NCBI RefSeq assembly: GCF_015694525.1
Contig: NZ_JADQDM010000010.1
Location: 93,996-157,995, forward strand
DNA length: 64,000 nt
Direction of reading: 5' to 3'
From: Hymenobacter ruricola
GTDB lineage: Bacteria; Bacteroidota; Bacteroidia; Cytophagales; Hymenobacteraceae
The position numbers were made by a program, and so were the translations under genes. The notes beneath the pieces were generated by a model. It had not been told where the DNA came from and searched no databases. It saw only the letters and a program-made list of their open reading frames with translations. Numbering within the stretch: the first letter of the stretch is position 1; each line of letters begins with the position of its first letter. This document shows positions 35,535-43,181 of the stretch, one piece after another.

Positions 35535-38500
35535 GTGAAACCACTTCTCCGCTTTGTGTACCGCCGCCGGCTGGGGCTGCTGTTGCTGGCCATGCTGGGC
35601 GGCCTGCTGCTGCTCACGCGGCCGGCGCAGGCGCAGCGGGTGTTTTTGCAGCAGTTTGGGCCGGCCGAGGGCTTGCCGACGCCGTTTGTGTACGCGCTGC
35701 TACAGGACCGGCAGGGCTACCTCTGGCTGGGCACCGGCGAGGGCCTGATTCGCTACGACGGCACCCGCTTCGTCACCTTCACCAAAAAAGACGGGCTGGC
35801 CGAGGATTTCGTGGTGTCGCTGCGCGAAGAGCCCGCCACCGGCCGCCTCTGGGTGGGCCACTACCAGGGCGGCGTTTCGGTTAAAAACAACGCGGCGGGC
35901 CCCTTTGCGCCCGCTAAGCCGGCCGCTGTGCCCAGGGCCCTGGGCCTGCGCGCCGACGGCCCCCCGCCCGTCGACACCGCCGCCATCGGCCGCTACCTGC
36001 GCCGCTACCGCATCGAACTGCCCGAAGGAACCGAGGCCATTTGCCTGCTGCACGACCGCGAGGGCAACACCTGGTTGGGCACCGCCGGCCAGGGCCTCTG
36101 GCGGCATTCCGACCGCCACCTGCGCCTGGAGCCGCAGCCCGCCGGTGCCCGCGGGCAAGTTCCGGCCCTGGCCACGGTGCCGCTCAAGCGCCGCAGCGAA
36201 GCCTGGGGTACCTTCGGCGGCAACCGCTTCTTCCAGCTGCAACCCAACAGCGTAGCCCCCTTCACGGGCAGCAATGGCTTGATTCCGCCCCTGCCCGGCG
36301 AGCCGGTGAAAGCCCTGCTGCCGCGCCCGGCGCGGCTGGGGGGCGGCTTTTGGCTGGGTACTGCCGCGGGGCTTTACCTGGTGCCTACGCCCGGCCAACC
36401 GGGCGAGGCAGTGCCGGGCTTGTCGGGCGGCAGCGATTTTGAAGTCACGGCCCTGGCTTACGCGCCCGGTACCGGCCTGTGGGTGGGCACCGCCGCCGAT
36501 GGCCTCTACCTGCTACCGGCCGGCCCGGCGCAGCCTTTGCGCCACTTCACCACCGCCGATGGCCTGCTCCACAACACCATTACGGCCCTGCTGGCCGACC
36601 ACACCGGCCGTGTGTGGGTGGGCACCCACGGCACCGGCCTGGCTTATTATGAGCCCGGCAGCGGCCAATTCGACTACTTCCGCCTCACCCCCGCCGGCCT
36701 CGATGCCAGCAGCTTCGCCGAAGACGCCGACGGCCGCCTGTGGGTGGCCACCGAAGGCCAGGGCCTGCTCTGCCACGAGCCCTCGGGCCGCTGGCAGCAG
36801 CTGGGCGCGACCCAGGGCTTGCCTTCGCCATACATCTACGGCCTGCTGCCGCTGCCCGGCGACGCCACGGGCCCGCGCCTGCTGCTGGTGCACCGGCAGG
36901 GGCTCACGGTGCTGCACGCCCGCACCCAGCGGTTTTCTTCCTTGGCGGCGCCCGACAACCTGCTGGTGCGCGACTGCCTGGGCCCGGCGGCCCTGGCTCA
37001 CCACCCCGGCAGCGGCACCGTGGCCTGGCTGAACACCCGCGCCGGCCTGCTCCGCCTCGACCTCACGGCGGGCCTGCGGCAGCTTGCCGCTCCGCCGCCG
37101 GGCCTCGCCCTCATCGGGGCCGAAGTAGACGGCGAAGCCCGGCCCGTGCAGGCGCTGGGCCAGCTTTCGGCCACCCGCCACCGGGTCGCGTTTGCCTTCG
37201 AAGGCATCAGCCTCACCGCCGGCGAGCCCTTGATGTACCAGTTTCGCCTGCGCGGCCTGTCCGATGAATGGAGCCGCCCCAGCCGCGCCGGCGAAGCCCA
37301 GTTTCCGGGCCTCGACGCGGGCCGCTACGAGTTGCAGGCGCGGGTGCGGCGCGGCAGCAGCGGCCCCTGGAGCCGGGTGGCCACGTCGGGTTTCAGCATT
37401 GCCACGCCGTTTTGGCGCACGTGGTGGTTTGCCGCTTTTGCGGTGCTGAGCGCGGGCGGGCTGGTTTTTGGCTTGGTCCGATTCCGGGAGCGCAGCCTGC
37501 GCCGCACGCAATACGTGCTGGAGCGCACCGTGCGCGAGCGCACCGCCGAGCTGCGCCGGCAAAAGGCCCACATCGAAGACATCAACGCCGATTTGGTGGT
37601 AGCCCGCGACGCGGCCGAAGCCTCGCGGCGGGCCAAGGCGCAGTTTCTGGCCAACATGAGCCACGAAATCCGCACGCCGATGAACGCCGTCATCGGCCTT
37701 ACCAACCTGCTGCAGGCCACCCGGCCCACCCAGGAGCAGGGCGAGTACCTCACGGCCATTGAGTCGTCGTCGCAAAACCTGCTCGTTATCATCAACGACA
37801 TCCTCGACAGCTCCAAGATGGAAGCCGGCAAGCTGTCGCTGGAGCAGGTGCCCTTTCGCCTGCCCGAAGCCGTGCGCCGCCTCGGGGCCATGTTCAAGTT
37901 TGCCACCGAAAGCAAAGGGCTGGCGCTGCATATTAACGTGGCCGACAACGTGCCCGCCGCCGTGCTCGGCGACCCGGTGCGCCTGAACCAGATTCTGGTT
38001 AACCTGGTCGGCAACGCCATCAAATTCACCCGCCAGGGCAGCGTCACGGTGACGGCCAAAGTGGTGTCAGGAAACGAGTCGGATGAGCATTCGCTCATTC
38101 GCTTCGCCGTGCGCGACACCGGCATTGGCATTCCGGCCGATAAGCTGGGGGCCATTTTCGAGGATTTCTCGCAGGCCAATACCTCCACCACGCGCGAATT
38201 CGGCGGCACCGGCCTGGGTTTGAGCATTGCCCGCAACCTCGTGCAGCTGCACGGCGGCCAGCTTGGCGTGCGCAGCGAAGAAGGCCAGGGCTCGGAGTTT
38301 TTCTTCGAGCTGCCCTACGAAGTGGCCGATGCCAGTGCCGCCCAGCCCGATGCCCACGCCGGCCTGCTCACGCCCTTCGAGCCCGCCCTGCACGTGCTGG
38401 TGGCCGAAGACAACGCCCTCAACCAGCTCGTAGCCCGCAAGACTTTGGAAGCCTGGAACGTGCAAGTCGTCATCGCCGAAAACGGTCGCCTGGCCGTAGA

Positions 38501-39182
38501 AGCCGCCAGCGCCGCGCCGCACGCCTTCGACGCCGTGCTGATGGACGTGCAAATGCCCGAAATGGACGGCTACGAGGCCGCCCGCCGCCTCCGCGCCCTC
38601 TTCCCCGACGCCGGCCAGTTCCCCATCATCGGCCTCACCGCCTCCGTGCTACCCGAAGACCGGGTGCTGGCCCTGGCCGCCGGCATGAACGACACGCTGG
38701 CCAAACCCTTTGAGCCGGCCGTACTCTACGCGCGCCTGGCGCACTTCACGGGGCGAGCTTTAGGGCAAGAGGGTACGGGGGTAGAAGGGCATAAGGGTAC
38801 TGATTCATTGGAAACAACTCCTACCCTCCTCCCCCCGCACCCTCCTACCCTAAAACCCGACTGGCACCTGTTGGAAGAGCTGGCCGGCGGCAACGAAGGC
38901 TTCCTGCGCCAGATTGTGGCCACTTTCTTGGCCGAGGCGCCGGCGCTGGAAGCCGTGCTGGCGGCCACCTGCCCCCACGACCCCGCTGCCCTGGCCCGCA
39001 CCGCCCACAAGCTGAAAGGCCAGGTGGCCTACTTCGGCGTGCCGGTGCTGCACACCCAGCTCGATGAGCTGGAACGCGCCGCGCGCCACCCCGACTGCCC
39101 CTACTGCGCGCCGCTGGTGGCTTCCGTCCGCCAGCAGCTGGCCGAGCTGTACCCGCAGCTGGAAGCCCGGGCATCAACTTAA
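35535..39182 (+). CDS. Hybrid two-component sensor: beta-propeller, histidine kinase, receiver and HPt
   Basis: This protein has 1215 residues from the GTG at 35535, which opens a signal sequence (VKPLLRFVYRRRLGLLLLAML). Residues 30-550 are Reg_prop beta-propeller repeats (DRQGYLWLGTGEGL, DHTGRVWVGTHGTG), followed by a Y_Y_Y domain (555-622) and a membrane span (about 630-650). The histidine box MSHEIRTPMNAVIG is near residue 709, the ATPase domain has GTGLGLSIA, and the receiver phospho-acceptor lies in LMDVQMPEMDG (about D1002). An HPt domain follows with HKLKGQ (about H1157). Classical hybrid sensors of Bacteroides end in an AraC domain; this one does not, so output must pass to another protein, perhaps the LytTR regulator 53 bp downstream. 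Confidence 0.93.
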   Translation: MKPLLRFVYRRRLGLLLLAMLGGLLLLTRPAQAQRVFLQQFGPAEGLPTPFVYALLQDRQGYLWLGTGEGLIRYDGTRFVTFTKKDGLAEDFVVSLREEPATGRLWVGHYQGGVSVKNNAAGPFAPAKPAAVPRALGLRADGPPPVDTAAIGRYLRRYRIELPEGTEAICLLHDREGNTWLGTAGQGLWRHSDRHLRLEPQPAGARGQVPALATVPLKRRSEAWGTFGGNRFFQLQPNSVAPFTGSNGLIPPLPGEPVKALLPRPARLGGGFWLGTAAGLYLVPTPGQPGEAVPGLSGGSDFEVTALAYAPGTGLWVGTAADGLYLLPAGPAQPLRHFTTADGLLHNTITALLADHTGRVWVGTHGTGLAYYEPGSGQFDYFRLTPAGLDASSFAEDADGRLWVATEGQGLLCHEPSGRWQQLGATQGLPSPYIYGLLPLPGDATGPRLLLVHRQGLTVLHARTQRFSSLAAPDNLLVRDCLGPAALAHHPGSGTVAWLNTRAGLLRLDLTAGLRQLAAPPPGLALIGAEVDGEARPVQALGQLSATRHRVAFAFEGISLTAGEPLMYQFRLRGLSDEWSRPSRAGEAQFPGLDAGRYELQARVRRGSSGPWSRVATSGFSIATPFWRTWWFAAFAVLSAGGLVFGLVRFRERSLRRTQYVLERTVRERTAELRRQKAHIEDINADLVVARDAAEASRRAKAQFLANMSHEIRTPMNAVIGLTNLLQATRPTQEQGEYLTAIESSSQNLLVIINDILDSSKMEAGKLSLEQVPFRLPEAVRRLGAMFKFATESKGLALHINVADNVPAAVLGDPVRLNQILVNLVGNAIKFTRQGSVTVTAKVVSGNESDEHSLIRFAVRDTGIGIPADKLGAIFEDFSQANTSTTREFGGTGLGLSIARNLVQLHGGQLGVRSEEGQGSEFFFELPYEVADASAAQPDAHAGLLTPFEPALHVLVAEDNALNQLVARKTLEAWNVQVVIAENGRLAVEAASAAPHAFDAVLMDVQMPEMDGYEAARRLRALFPDAGQFPIIGLTASVLPEDRVLALAAGMNDTLAKPFEPAVLYARLAHFTGRALGQEGTGVEGHKGTDSLETTPTLLPPHPPTLKPDWHLLEELAGGNEGFLRQIVATFLAEAPALEAVLAATCPHDPAALARTAHKLKGQVAYFGVPVLHTQLDELERAARHPDCPYCAPLVASVRQQLAELYPQLEARAST
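38759..38854. repeat. Palindromic element inserted in frame inside the hybrid kinase
   Basis: TTTAGGGCAAGAGGGTACGG on the left (38759-38799) is an imperfect complement of the stretch ending CACCCTCCTACCCTAAA on the right (38817-38854), with a 17-nt loop. It encodes roughly residues 1075-1107, a low-complexity linker (QEGTGVEGHKG ... PTLLPPHPPTL) between receiver and HPt. Composition and repeat structure differ from the flanking coding DNA. Confidence 0.7.
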
Positions 39183-39235
39183 AAATCAACCGCAGAGCTT
39201 ACTTTCGTCAACCCAAGCCCCCTGTTTTCTTCTTT

Positions 39236-39961
39236 ATGTCTACTACGAACCTGCGTTGCCTGGTTGTCGACGACGACCCGCTTTCGGTGCAAGTGGTGCT
39301 CAACTGCATCACCAACACGCCTTTCCTCACCGCCGTGGGCAGCTTCACCAACCCCGTCGAAGCCGCCGAATCGTTGCGCACGCAGCCCGTCGACCTGCTC
39401 TTTCTGGACGTGGAAATGCCCCTGATGTCGGGCATCGAGTTGCTGGGCACCCTGCAACACCCGCCGCTGGTGGTGCTCATCACCAGCAGCAAAGACTATG
39501 CGGTGCAGGCCTTTGAGCACGCCGTGGTCGACTACCTGGTGAAGCCCGTGAGCTACGCCCGCTTTCTGCAAGCCGCCCAAAAGGCGCTGGAAATGGCCGA
39601 GCGCCAGCCCGCCGCCGAGGCCGACGCCATCCAGGCCTCGGGCCCCAACGCCGAATTTACCTTCGTGAAGGTGGACAGCAAGCTCGTGCGCGTCACCTTT
39701 GAGGAGGTGCGCTACGTGGAGGCGCTCGGCGACTACGTGCACATCATCACGGGCAGCAGCAAGCTCATCGTGTACAGCACCATGAAGGCCGTGGAGGAGA
39801 AATTTCCCAGCCGCCGCTTTGTGCGCGTGCACCGCTCGTTCATCGTCAACGTCAACCACATTCAGGCGCTGGAAGACAACTCGCTGGTGGTCGAAAACAA
39901 GCACATTCCGGTGGGCCAAACCTATCTGCGCGAGGTCATGCAGCGCCTCAATAAGTTTTAA
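39236..39961 (+). CDS. LytTR-family response regulator
   Basis: This 241-residue protein has an N-terminal receiver with VVDDDPLSV, the phospho-acceptor in LLFLDVEMPLMSG and the lysine in YLVKPVSY. The C-terminal LytTR DNA-binding domain covers about 140-238, with FTFVKVDSKLVRVTFEEVRYVEA, RRFVRVHRSFIVNVNHI and closing VGQTYLREVMQRL. It binds DNA as a regulator of its target genes. It lies 53 bp after the hybrid kinase, the natural donor of phosphate, and 16 bp before a PKD protein gene, a candidate target. Confidence 0.96.
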   Translation: MSTTNLRCLVVDDDPLSVQVVLNCITNTPFLTAVGSFTNPVEAAESLRTQPVDLLFLDVEMPLMSGIELLGTLQHPPLVVLITSSKDYAVQAFEHAVVDYLVKPVSYARFLQAAQKALEMAERQPAAEADAIQASGPNAEFTFVKVDSKLVRVTFEEVRYVEALGDYVHIITGSSKLIVYSTMKAVEEKFPSRRFVRVHRSFIVNVNHIQALEDNSLVVENKHIPVGQTYLREVMQRLNKF

Positions 39962-39977
39962 CCCTGTTTTCCTGACC

Positions 39978-40598
39978 ATGCGTTTCTTTCCGAGAGCTTT
40001 CCGCCGCACGGCGGCCCTGGTTTCGCTGCTGGGCCTGGCCGGGTTTGGAGCGCGGGCCCAGCAGGCCGGCGACACCACCAGCGTGAGCTGCGGCCCGCCG
40101 CTGCCGCGTATGCTCTGCGTCGACCTCGACGGGCGCCCGTCCGTGGACGAAGCCGCCGGCCCTTTCACCTACCAGTGGCAGATGGGCGACGGCACCACCC
40201 TCACCGGCCCCCTGATAACGCACTGTTATAAGGAACGCAAGAATTACGTGGTGCAGCTCGACGTCATCGTGGACAAAACCGGCGAAGTGCGCCGCGGCCA
40301 GAAATACATCCCCGTCAACCTCGTGCAGCAGGACGTGGTCGATTTCACCGCTGCGCCCGCCCGCGTGCGCGTGGGTCAGCCCGTGTCCTTCGCCTCGCCC
40401 GAAGCCCAGCTTCTTTCCTGCAATAACGTGCAGTACGTGTGGGACTTTCGCGACGGCACCGTGCAGCAGGGCCGCACCGCCCAGCACGTGTTCCGCCGCG
40501 CGGGCACCTACGCCGTGCGCTTCAGCATGCGCGGCTACGGCTCCCAGGCCTGCATCAGCAGCCACTGCGTCGCGCGCGAAATCGTGGTTGAGCCGTAG
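39978..40598 (+). CDS. Exported protein with two PKD-like domains
   Basis: This 206-residue protein starts at 39978 with a signal peptide (MRFFPRAFRRTAALVSLLGL...ARAQQ). The upstream part of the frame overlaps the LytTR gene and is non-coding. Two PKD-like beta-sandwiches are visible: YQWQMGDGTTLTGPLITHCY (about residue 60) and YVWDFRDGTVQQG with HVFRRAGTYAVRF (about 155). A few cysteines are conserved in pattern (CGPP, LSCNNV, CISSHC). Function is unknown, likely surface or periplasmic binding. It is probably co-transcribed with the regulator and ends at a strong terminator. Confidence 0.85.
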   Translation: MRFFPRAFRRTAALVSLLGLAGFGARAQQAGDTTSVSCGPPLPRMLCVDLDGRPSVDEAAGPFTYQWQMGDGTTLTGPLITHCYKERKNYVVQLDVIVDKTGEVRRGQKYIPVNLVQQDVVDFTAAPARVRVGQPVSFASPEAQLLSCNNVQYVWDFRDGTVQQGRTAQHVFRRAGTYAVRFSMRGYGSQACISSHCVAREIVVEP

Positions 40599-40609
40599 CA
40601 GTGGCTATT

Positions 40610-40671
40610 AAAAGAGAAGCGGGACTAATCGGCCGGGAGAGCCCGCGCCAAGTAGTCCCGCTTCTCTTTTT
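40610..40671. terminator. Bidirectional intrinsic terminator between convergent genes
   Basis: A 17-bp perfect stem (AAAAGAGAAGCGGGACT with AGTCCCGCTTCTCTTTT) has a 27-nt loop that can form its own structure. A-rich and T-rich edges provide U-runs in both directions. It separates the PKD gene from the leftward 507-residue gene, whose stop codon overlaps its right edge. Confidence 0.9.
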
Positions 40672-42193
40672 ATGCTTCTGCTTCGTTTGAAATCGGGGCT
40701 CCCTCGCGCAGCAGGCCCAGCACCAAGGCCCACAGGTGTTCGTAGGGAATGATTTCGACTTCGGCGAAAGCTTCGCCGGGCGGGGCCGTGTCCTGCAGCT
40801 GTTGCAGCAGCGCCTTGCCCCGCTCCGACGCCTTGCGGGCATCGAAGTTCTTGTCCACAATCACCTGCAGCAACCGCAGAAACAGCCGGCTGCGCACCGT
40901 GGTGGGCTCGTAGAGGTGCCGCTGCTGGTACTTGCGCAGGCGTTCGAGGCGCAGCAGCACGGCTTCCAGGTTGCGCTCGCGCAGGAAGTGCAGCAACTGC
41001 AGCACCAGGATGGCCACGTTGTGCCCGCGCTTGTCGCGGCTGTACTCGGGCAGTTGCAGCACCCACTGGGCCATCTGGCGCTGCCGGGCCGTGGAAGGCC
41101 GCTGCGGCGGCAGCACAAAGTCGATGTAGGCCCGGTACAGGTCCCAGCGCTGCAGGGCCGAGTCGCGCTGAATGGTGTACGCCGGGTTTTTGGTAATGAT
41201 TTCCATCAGCTGCTGGGCCCGCTCGTAGCGCTGAGCGTGCAGGGCCAGCAGCACGTGGTGCTCCTGAAAATAAAACCAGTTGTTGGACGACGGGTGAAAA
41301 TCCCGGTTGTATTCTTCGGCCAGCCGCAGGCCCTGCACCGCCTGGCGGCTGCGTAGGTAAGCGTAAATGCTCATGAAGTGGTTGAAGCGGATGTCGAACC
41401 GCCGCGCGTTGAGCTTGCCGTCGCGCAGGCGCCGCGACGCCGCCGCCGTCACCCGGATAATCTCCTGGTAGTTGCCCTGCAGCTCTTCGTAGGCCACTCG
41501 CGCGCGGTACATGGCATTATACGTCCCAAAGCTCTGGGCCTTGCGGTGCAGGCCGTCGAGGTGGGCCAGGCGGTCGGGCATGAGCAGCAGCACCTTGCGA
41601 CGCGCAGCCACCGTCGAGTTCAGGGCCAGCTTGGTGTCGGTGTAGAGCTGCTCGGCCTCGTCTTCCCAGGCCAGCACCTGCTGCGCCCGGGCCAGTACTT
41701 TGATTATCTTGTTATACTGCACCGTCTGCCGCTGCTCGGCATATAGGTTGCGCAGCATGCGGACGCACTGCACCTCGTACTGCGTAAACTCGCCCTTCCG
41801 GGCCAGCAGCAGGCAGCGCTGCAACAGCCTTTCCGACAGCTTGTACTCGCGCTCGGCGTATAGAATACTTACCTTGTGCAGCATGTCCAGGCATTCGAGC
41901 TCGTAGCGCCGCGACACCAGGTGGCGAGCGTCCGAGTGGTCCAGGAAATACAGTTGATTGAGCAGCTTGCCCCGCACCCGCGACTGCAGTTTTTGCAAAG
42001 CACGCACGTTGGCGGTCGTCGCCCGGCCATAAAGCGCCTTCACCACCTGCAGTTGGGTGGCGTCGGGCGTCTTGGCCAGCGTGGCCACAAATTGATTTTC
42101 CTTGTTCGGCTGGCGGCTGTGCAGGTCCAAAACCGGTAAAGAAGACAAGCTTCTAGATGTCACAATTCGCGCCAAATTCGCAATTTCATTCAT
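40670..42193 (-). CDS. Conserved-looking helical protein of unknown function
   Basis: This 507-residue protein was not recognised. It is rich in leucine, arginine and glutamine, has no signal peptide or membrane span, and looks almost wholly alpha-helical, with TPR-like stretches such as YEELQGNYQEIIRVTAAASRR and HHVLLALHAQRYERAQQLME. It is probably a cytoplasmic scaffold or regulator. The start at 42193 (MNEIANLARIV) opens toward AT-rich DNA holding copies of a GTCACAA word, one of which (42156) lies inside its first codons. The single gene ends at the bidirectional terminator. Confidence 0.8.
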   Translation of the reverse strand: MNEIANLARIVTSRSLSSLPVLDLHSRQPNKENQFVATLAKTPDATQLQVVKALYGRATTANVRALQKLQSRVRGKLLNQLYFLDHSDARHLVSRRYELECLDMLHKVSILYAEREYKLSERLLQRCLLLARKGEFTQYEVQCVRMLRNLYAEQRQTVQYNKIIKVLARAQQVLAWEDEAEQLYTDTKLALNSTVAARRKVLLLMPDRLAHLDGLHRKAQSFGTYNAMYRARVAYEELQGNYQEIIRVTAAASRRLRDGKLNARRFDIRFNHFMSIYAYLRSRQAVQGLRLAEEYNRDFHPSSNNWFYFQEHHVLLALHAQRYERAQQLMEIITKNPAYTIQRDSALQRWDLYRAYIDFVLPPQRPSTARQRQMAQWVLQLPEYSRDKRGHNVAILVLQLLHFLRERNLEAVLLRLERLRKYQQRHLYEPTTVRSRLFLRLLQVIVDKNFDARKASERGKALLQQLQDTAPPGEAFAEVEIIPYEHLWALVLGLLREGAPISNEAEA

Positions 42194-42564
42194 CTAAAAA
42201 GGGCCTCTATGATGCATTACAAGCCTTTTGCCAAAAAACACCCCTCGAAAACCGACGTCACAATTACAGGGATTCTTTCCTTTTTTCATTGCCAACCGCC
42301 CGGCAACATTTGTATCGTGATTTTTTGTGAAGATTTAAGGCGTTCGACGTCACAAATTGGGCATTTTTTCTGAAATGCCTTCGAAAAAAACTTTATTTAA
42401 ATCCTGATAAGACGAGTCCCAATTTTTTTTCTCATTATAATTATTTTGCTTATTACTTAAACACAAGTCACATTTAGGGCAATATTGTCCTTTTTTACGG
42501 TAGTGGACCACCTCAACTTTGTGTCACTCAAACATCTGACACACCTTTTTAATCCATTACCACC
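42194..42564. other. AT-rich intergenic region with repeated GTCACAA words
   Basis: This 371-bp gap is far richer in A and T than the rest of the window and has no credible ORF. Copies of a GACGTCACAAWT-like word occur at 42254-42266 and 42346-42358, with weaker forms at 42464-42476 and about 42520; a further copy sits at 42156-42168 just inside the leftward gene. Spacing is about 92-118 bp. The region must hold divergent promoters for the flanking genes, but no perfect TAnnTTTG was identified; CAACTTTG near 42514 is one mismatch away. Confidence 0.6.
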
Positions 42565-43119
42565 GTGTTGAATTTCCTCGCCATCGCCCTGTTTCAAGTT
42601 GCCAGCTTCTGGTCTGCCACCCCGCAAACGGCCACTCTCCAAGCCCCTGCCGCAGCCATTGAGGCAAGTGTAGCCTCGGTATCTACGCTGGGCAGCACGG
42701 GCGCCTGGGCCGGCAATATTGTTTCGCCGGGCGACAGCACCGACTGGGACGGTGATACCACTTCTTTTGGCGGTTCGGGCGGTTGGGCCGGCGACTTCGC
42801 TACCCTCGGTGGCAGCGGTGGCTGGGCTGGTGACATCGCCTCGCTGGGCGGTTCGGGCGGCTGGGCCGGCGACATCGTTGCCCTTGGTGGCAGCGGCGGC
42901 TGGGCTGGAGATATTGCTGCTCTCGGTGGCAGTGGCGGTTGGGCTGGTGATATCGCCTCCCTGGGCGGTTCGGGCGGTTGGGCCGGCGATATTGCTACTC
43001 TAGGCGGTTCGGGCGGCTGGGCCGGCGACATTGCCGCTCTTGGTGGCAGCGGTGGCTGGGCTGGCGATATTGTTGCCCTTGGTGGCTCCGGCGGCTGGGC
43101 CGGCGACATTGTTGCTTAG
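42565..43119 (+). CDS. Period-13 Gly/Trp repeat protein, probably exported
   Basis: This 184-residue protein is read from a GTG at 42565. Residues 1-18 are hydrophobic (MLNFLAIALFQVASFWSA) and may be an export signal or a leader peptide. Residues 41-183 are eleven 13-residue units. The last nine are almost identical (core GGSGGWAGDI followed by A/V, then A/S/T, then L) and the first two are degenerate. Tryptophans fall at 48, 61, 74 and so on to 178, exactly 13 apart. Units differ mostly at synonymous positions, including TCG versus AGC for serine, which indicates selection on the protein. No family was recognised. A peptide ABC importer lacking its ATPase starts 62 bp downstream. Confidence 0.75.
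   Translation: MLNFLAIALFQVASFWSATPQTATLQAPAAAIEASVASVSTLGSTGAWAGNIVSPGDSTDWDGDTTSFGGSGGWAGDFATLGGSGGWAGDIASLGGSGGWAGDIVALGGSGGWAGDIAALGGSGGWAGDIASLGGSGGWAGDIATLGGSGGWAGDIAALGGSGGWAGDIVALGGSGGWAGDIVA
42685..43116 (+). repeat. 39-bp tandem repeat encoding the 13-residue units
   Basis: Eleven consecutive 39-bp units with strong third-position variation. Two codon versions of the core alternate: one with GGCGGTTCGGGCGG and one with GGTGGCAGCGGTGG. There are no spacers, so this is not a CRISPR array. Confidence 0.9.
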
Positions 43120-43181
43120 TTTCACAACGCTGTTTAGTGCCTATCTTGCCGGCTCACTGTAGCATGGCTAGTATAGTCTGA

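Noticed and set aside
42254..42358. Full CRP-type operators (TGTGA-N6-TCACA)
   Set aside because: Only the TCACA half recurs; a TTGTGA lies upstream of one copy but with about 19 bp spacing, so no proper site is supported.
42594..43109. Proline-rich open frame on the minus strand across the repeat gene
   Set aside because: Differences between units change amino acids in this frame (E versus L in the PP-x-PP unit) but are mostly silent on the plus strand, so the plus strand is the coding one.
42685..43116. Regular 39-bp repeats that could suggest a CRISPR array
   Set aside because: Units are contiguous with no spacers, all in frame, and vary mostly at synonymous positions; this is a coding tandem repeat.
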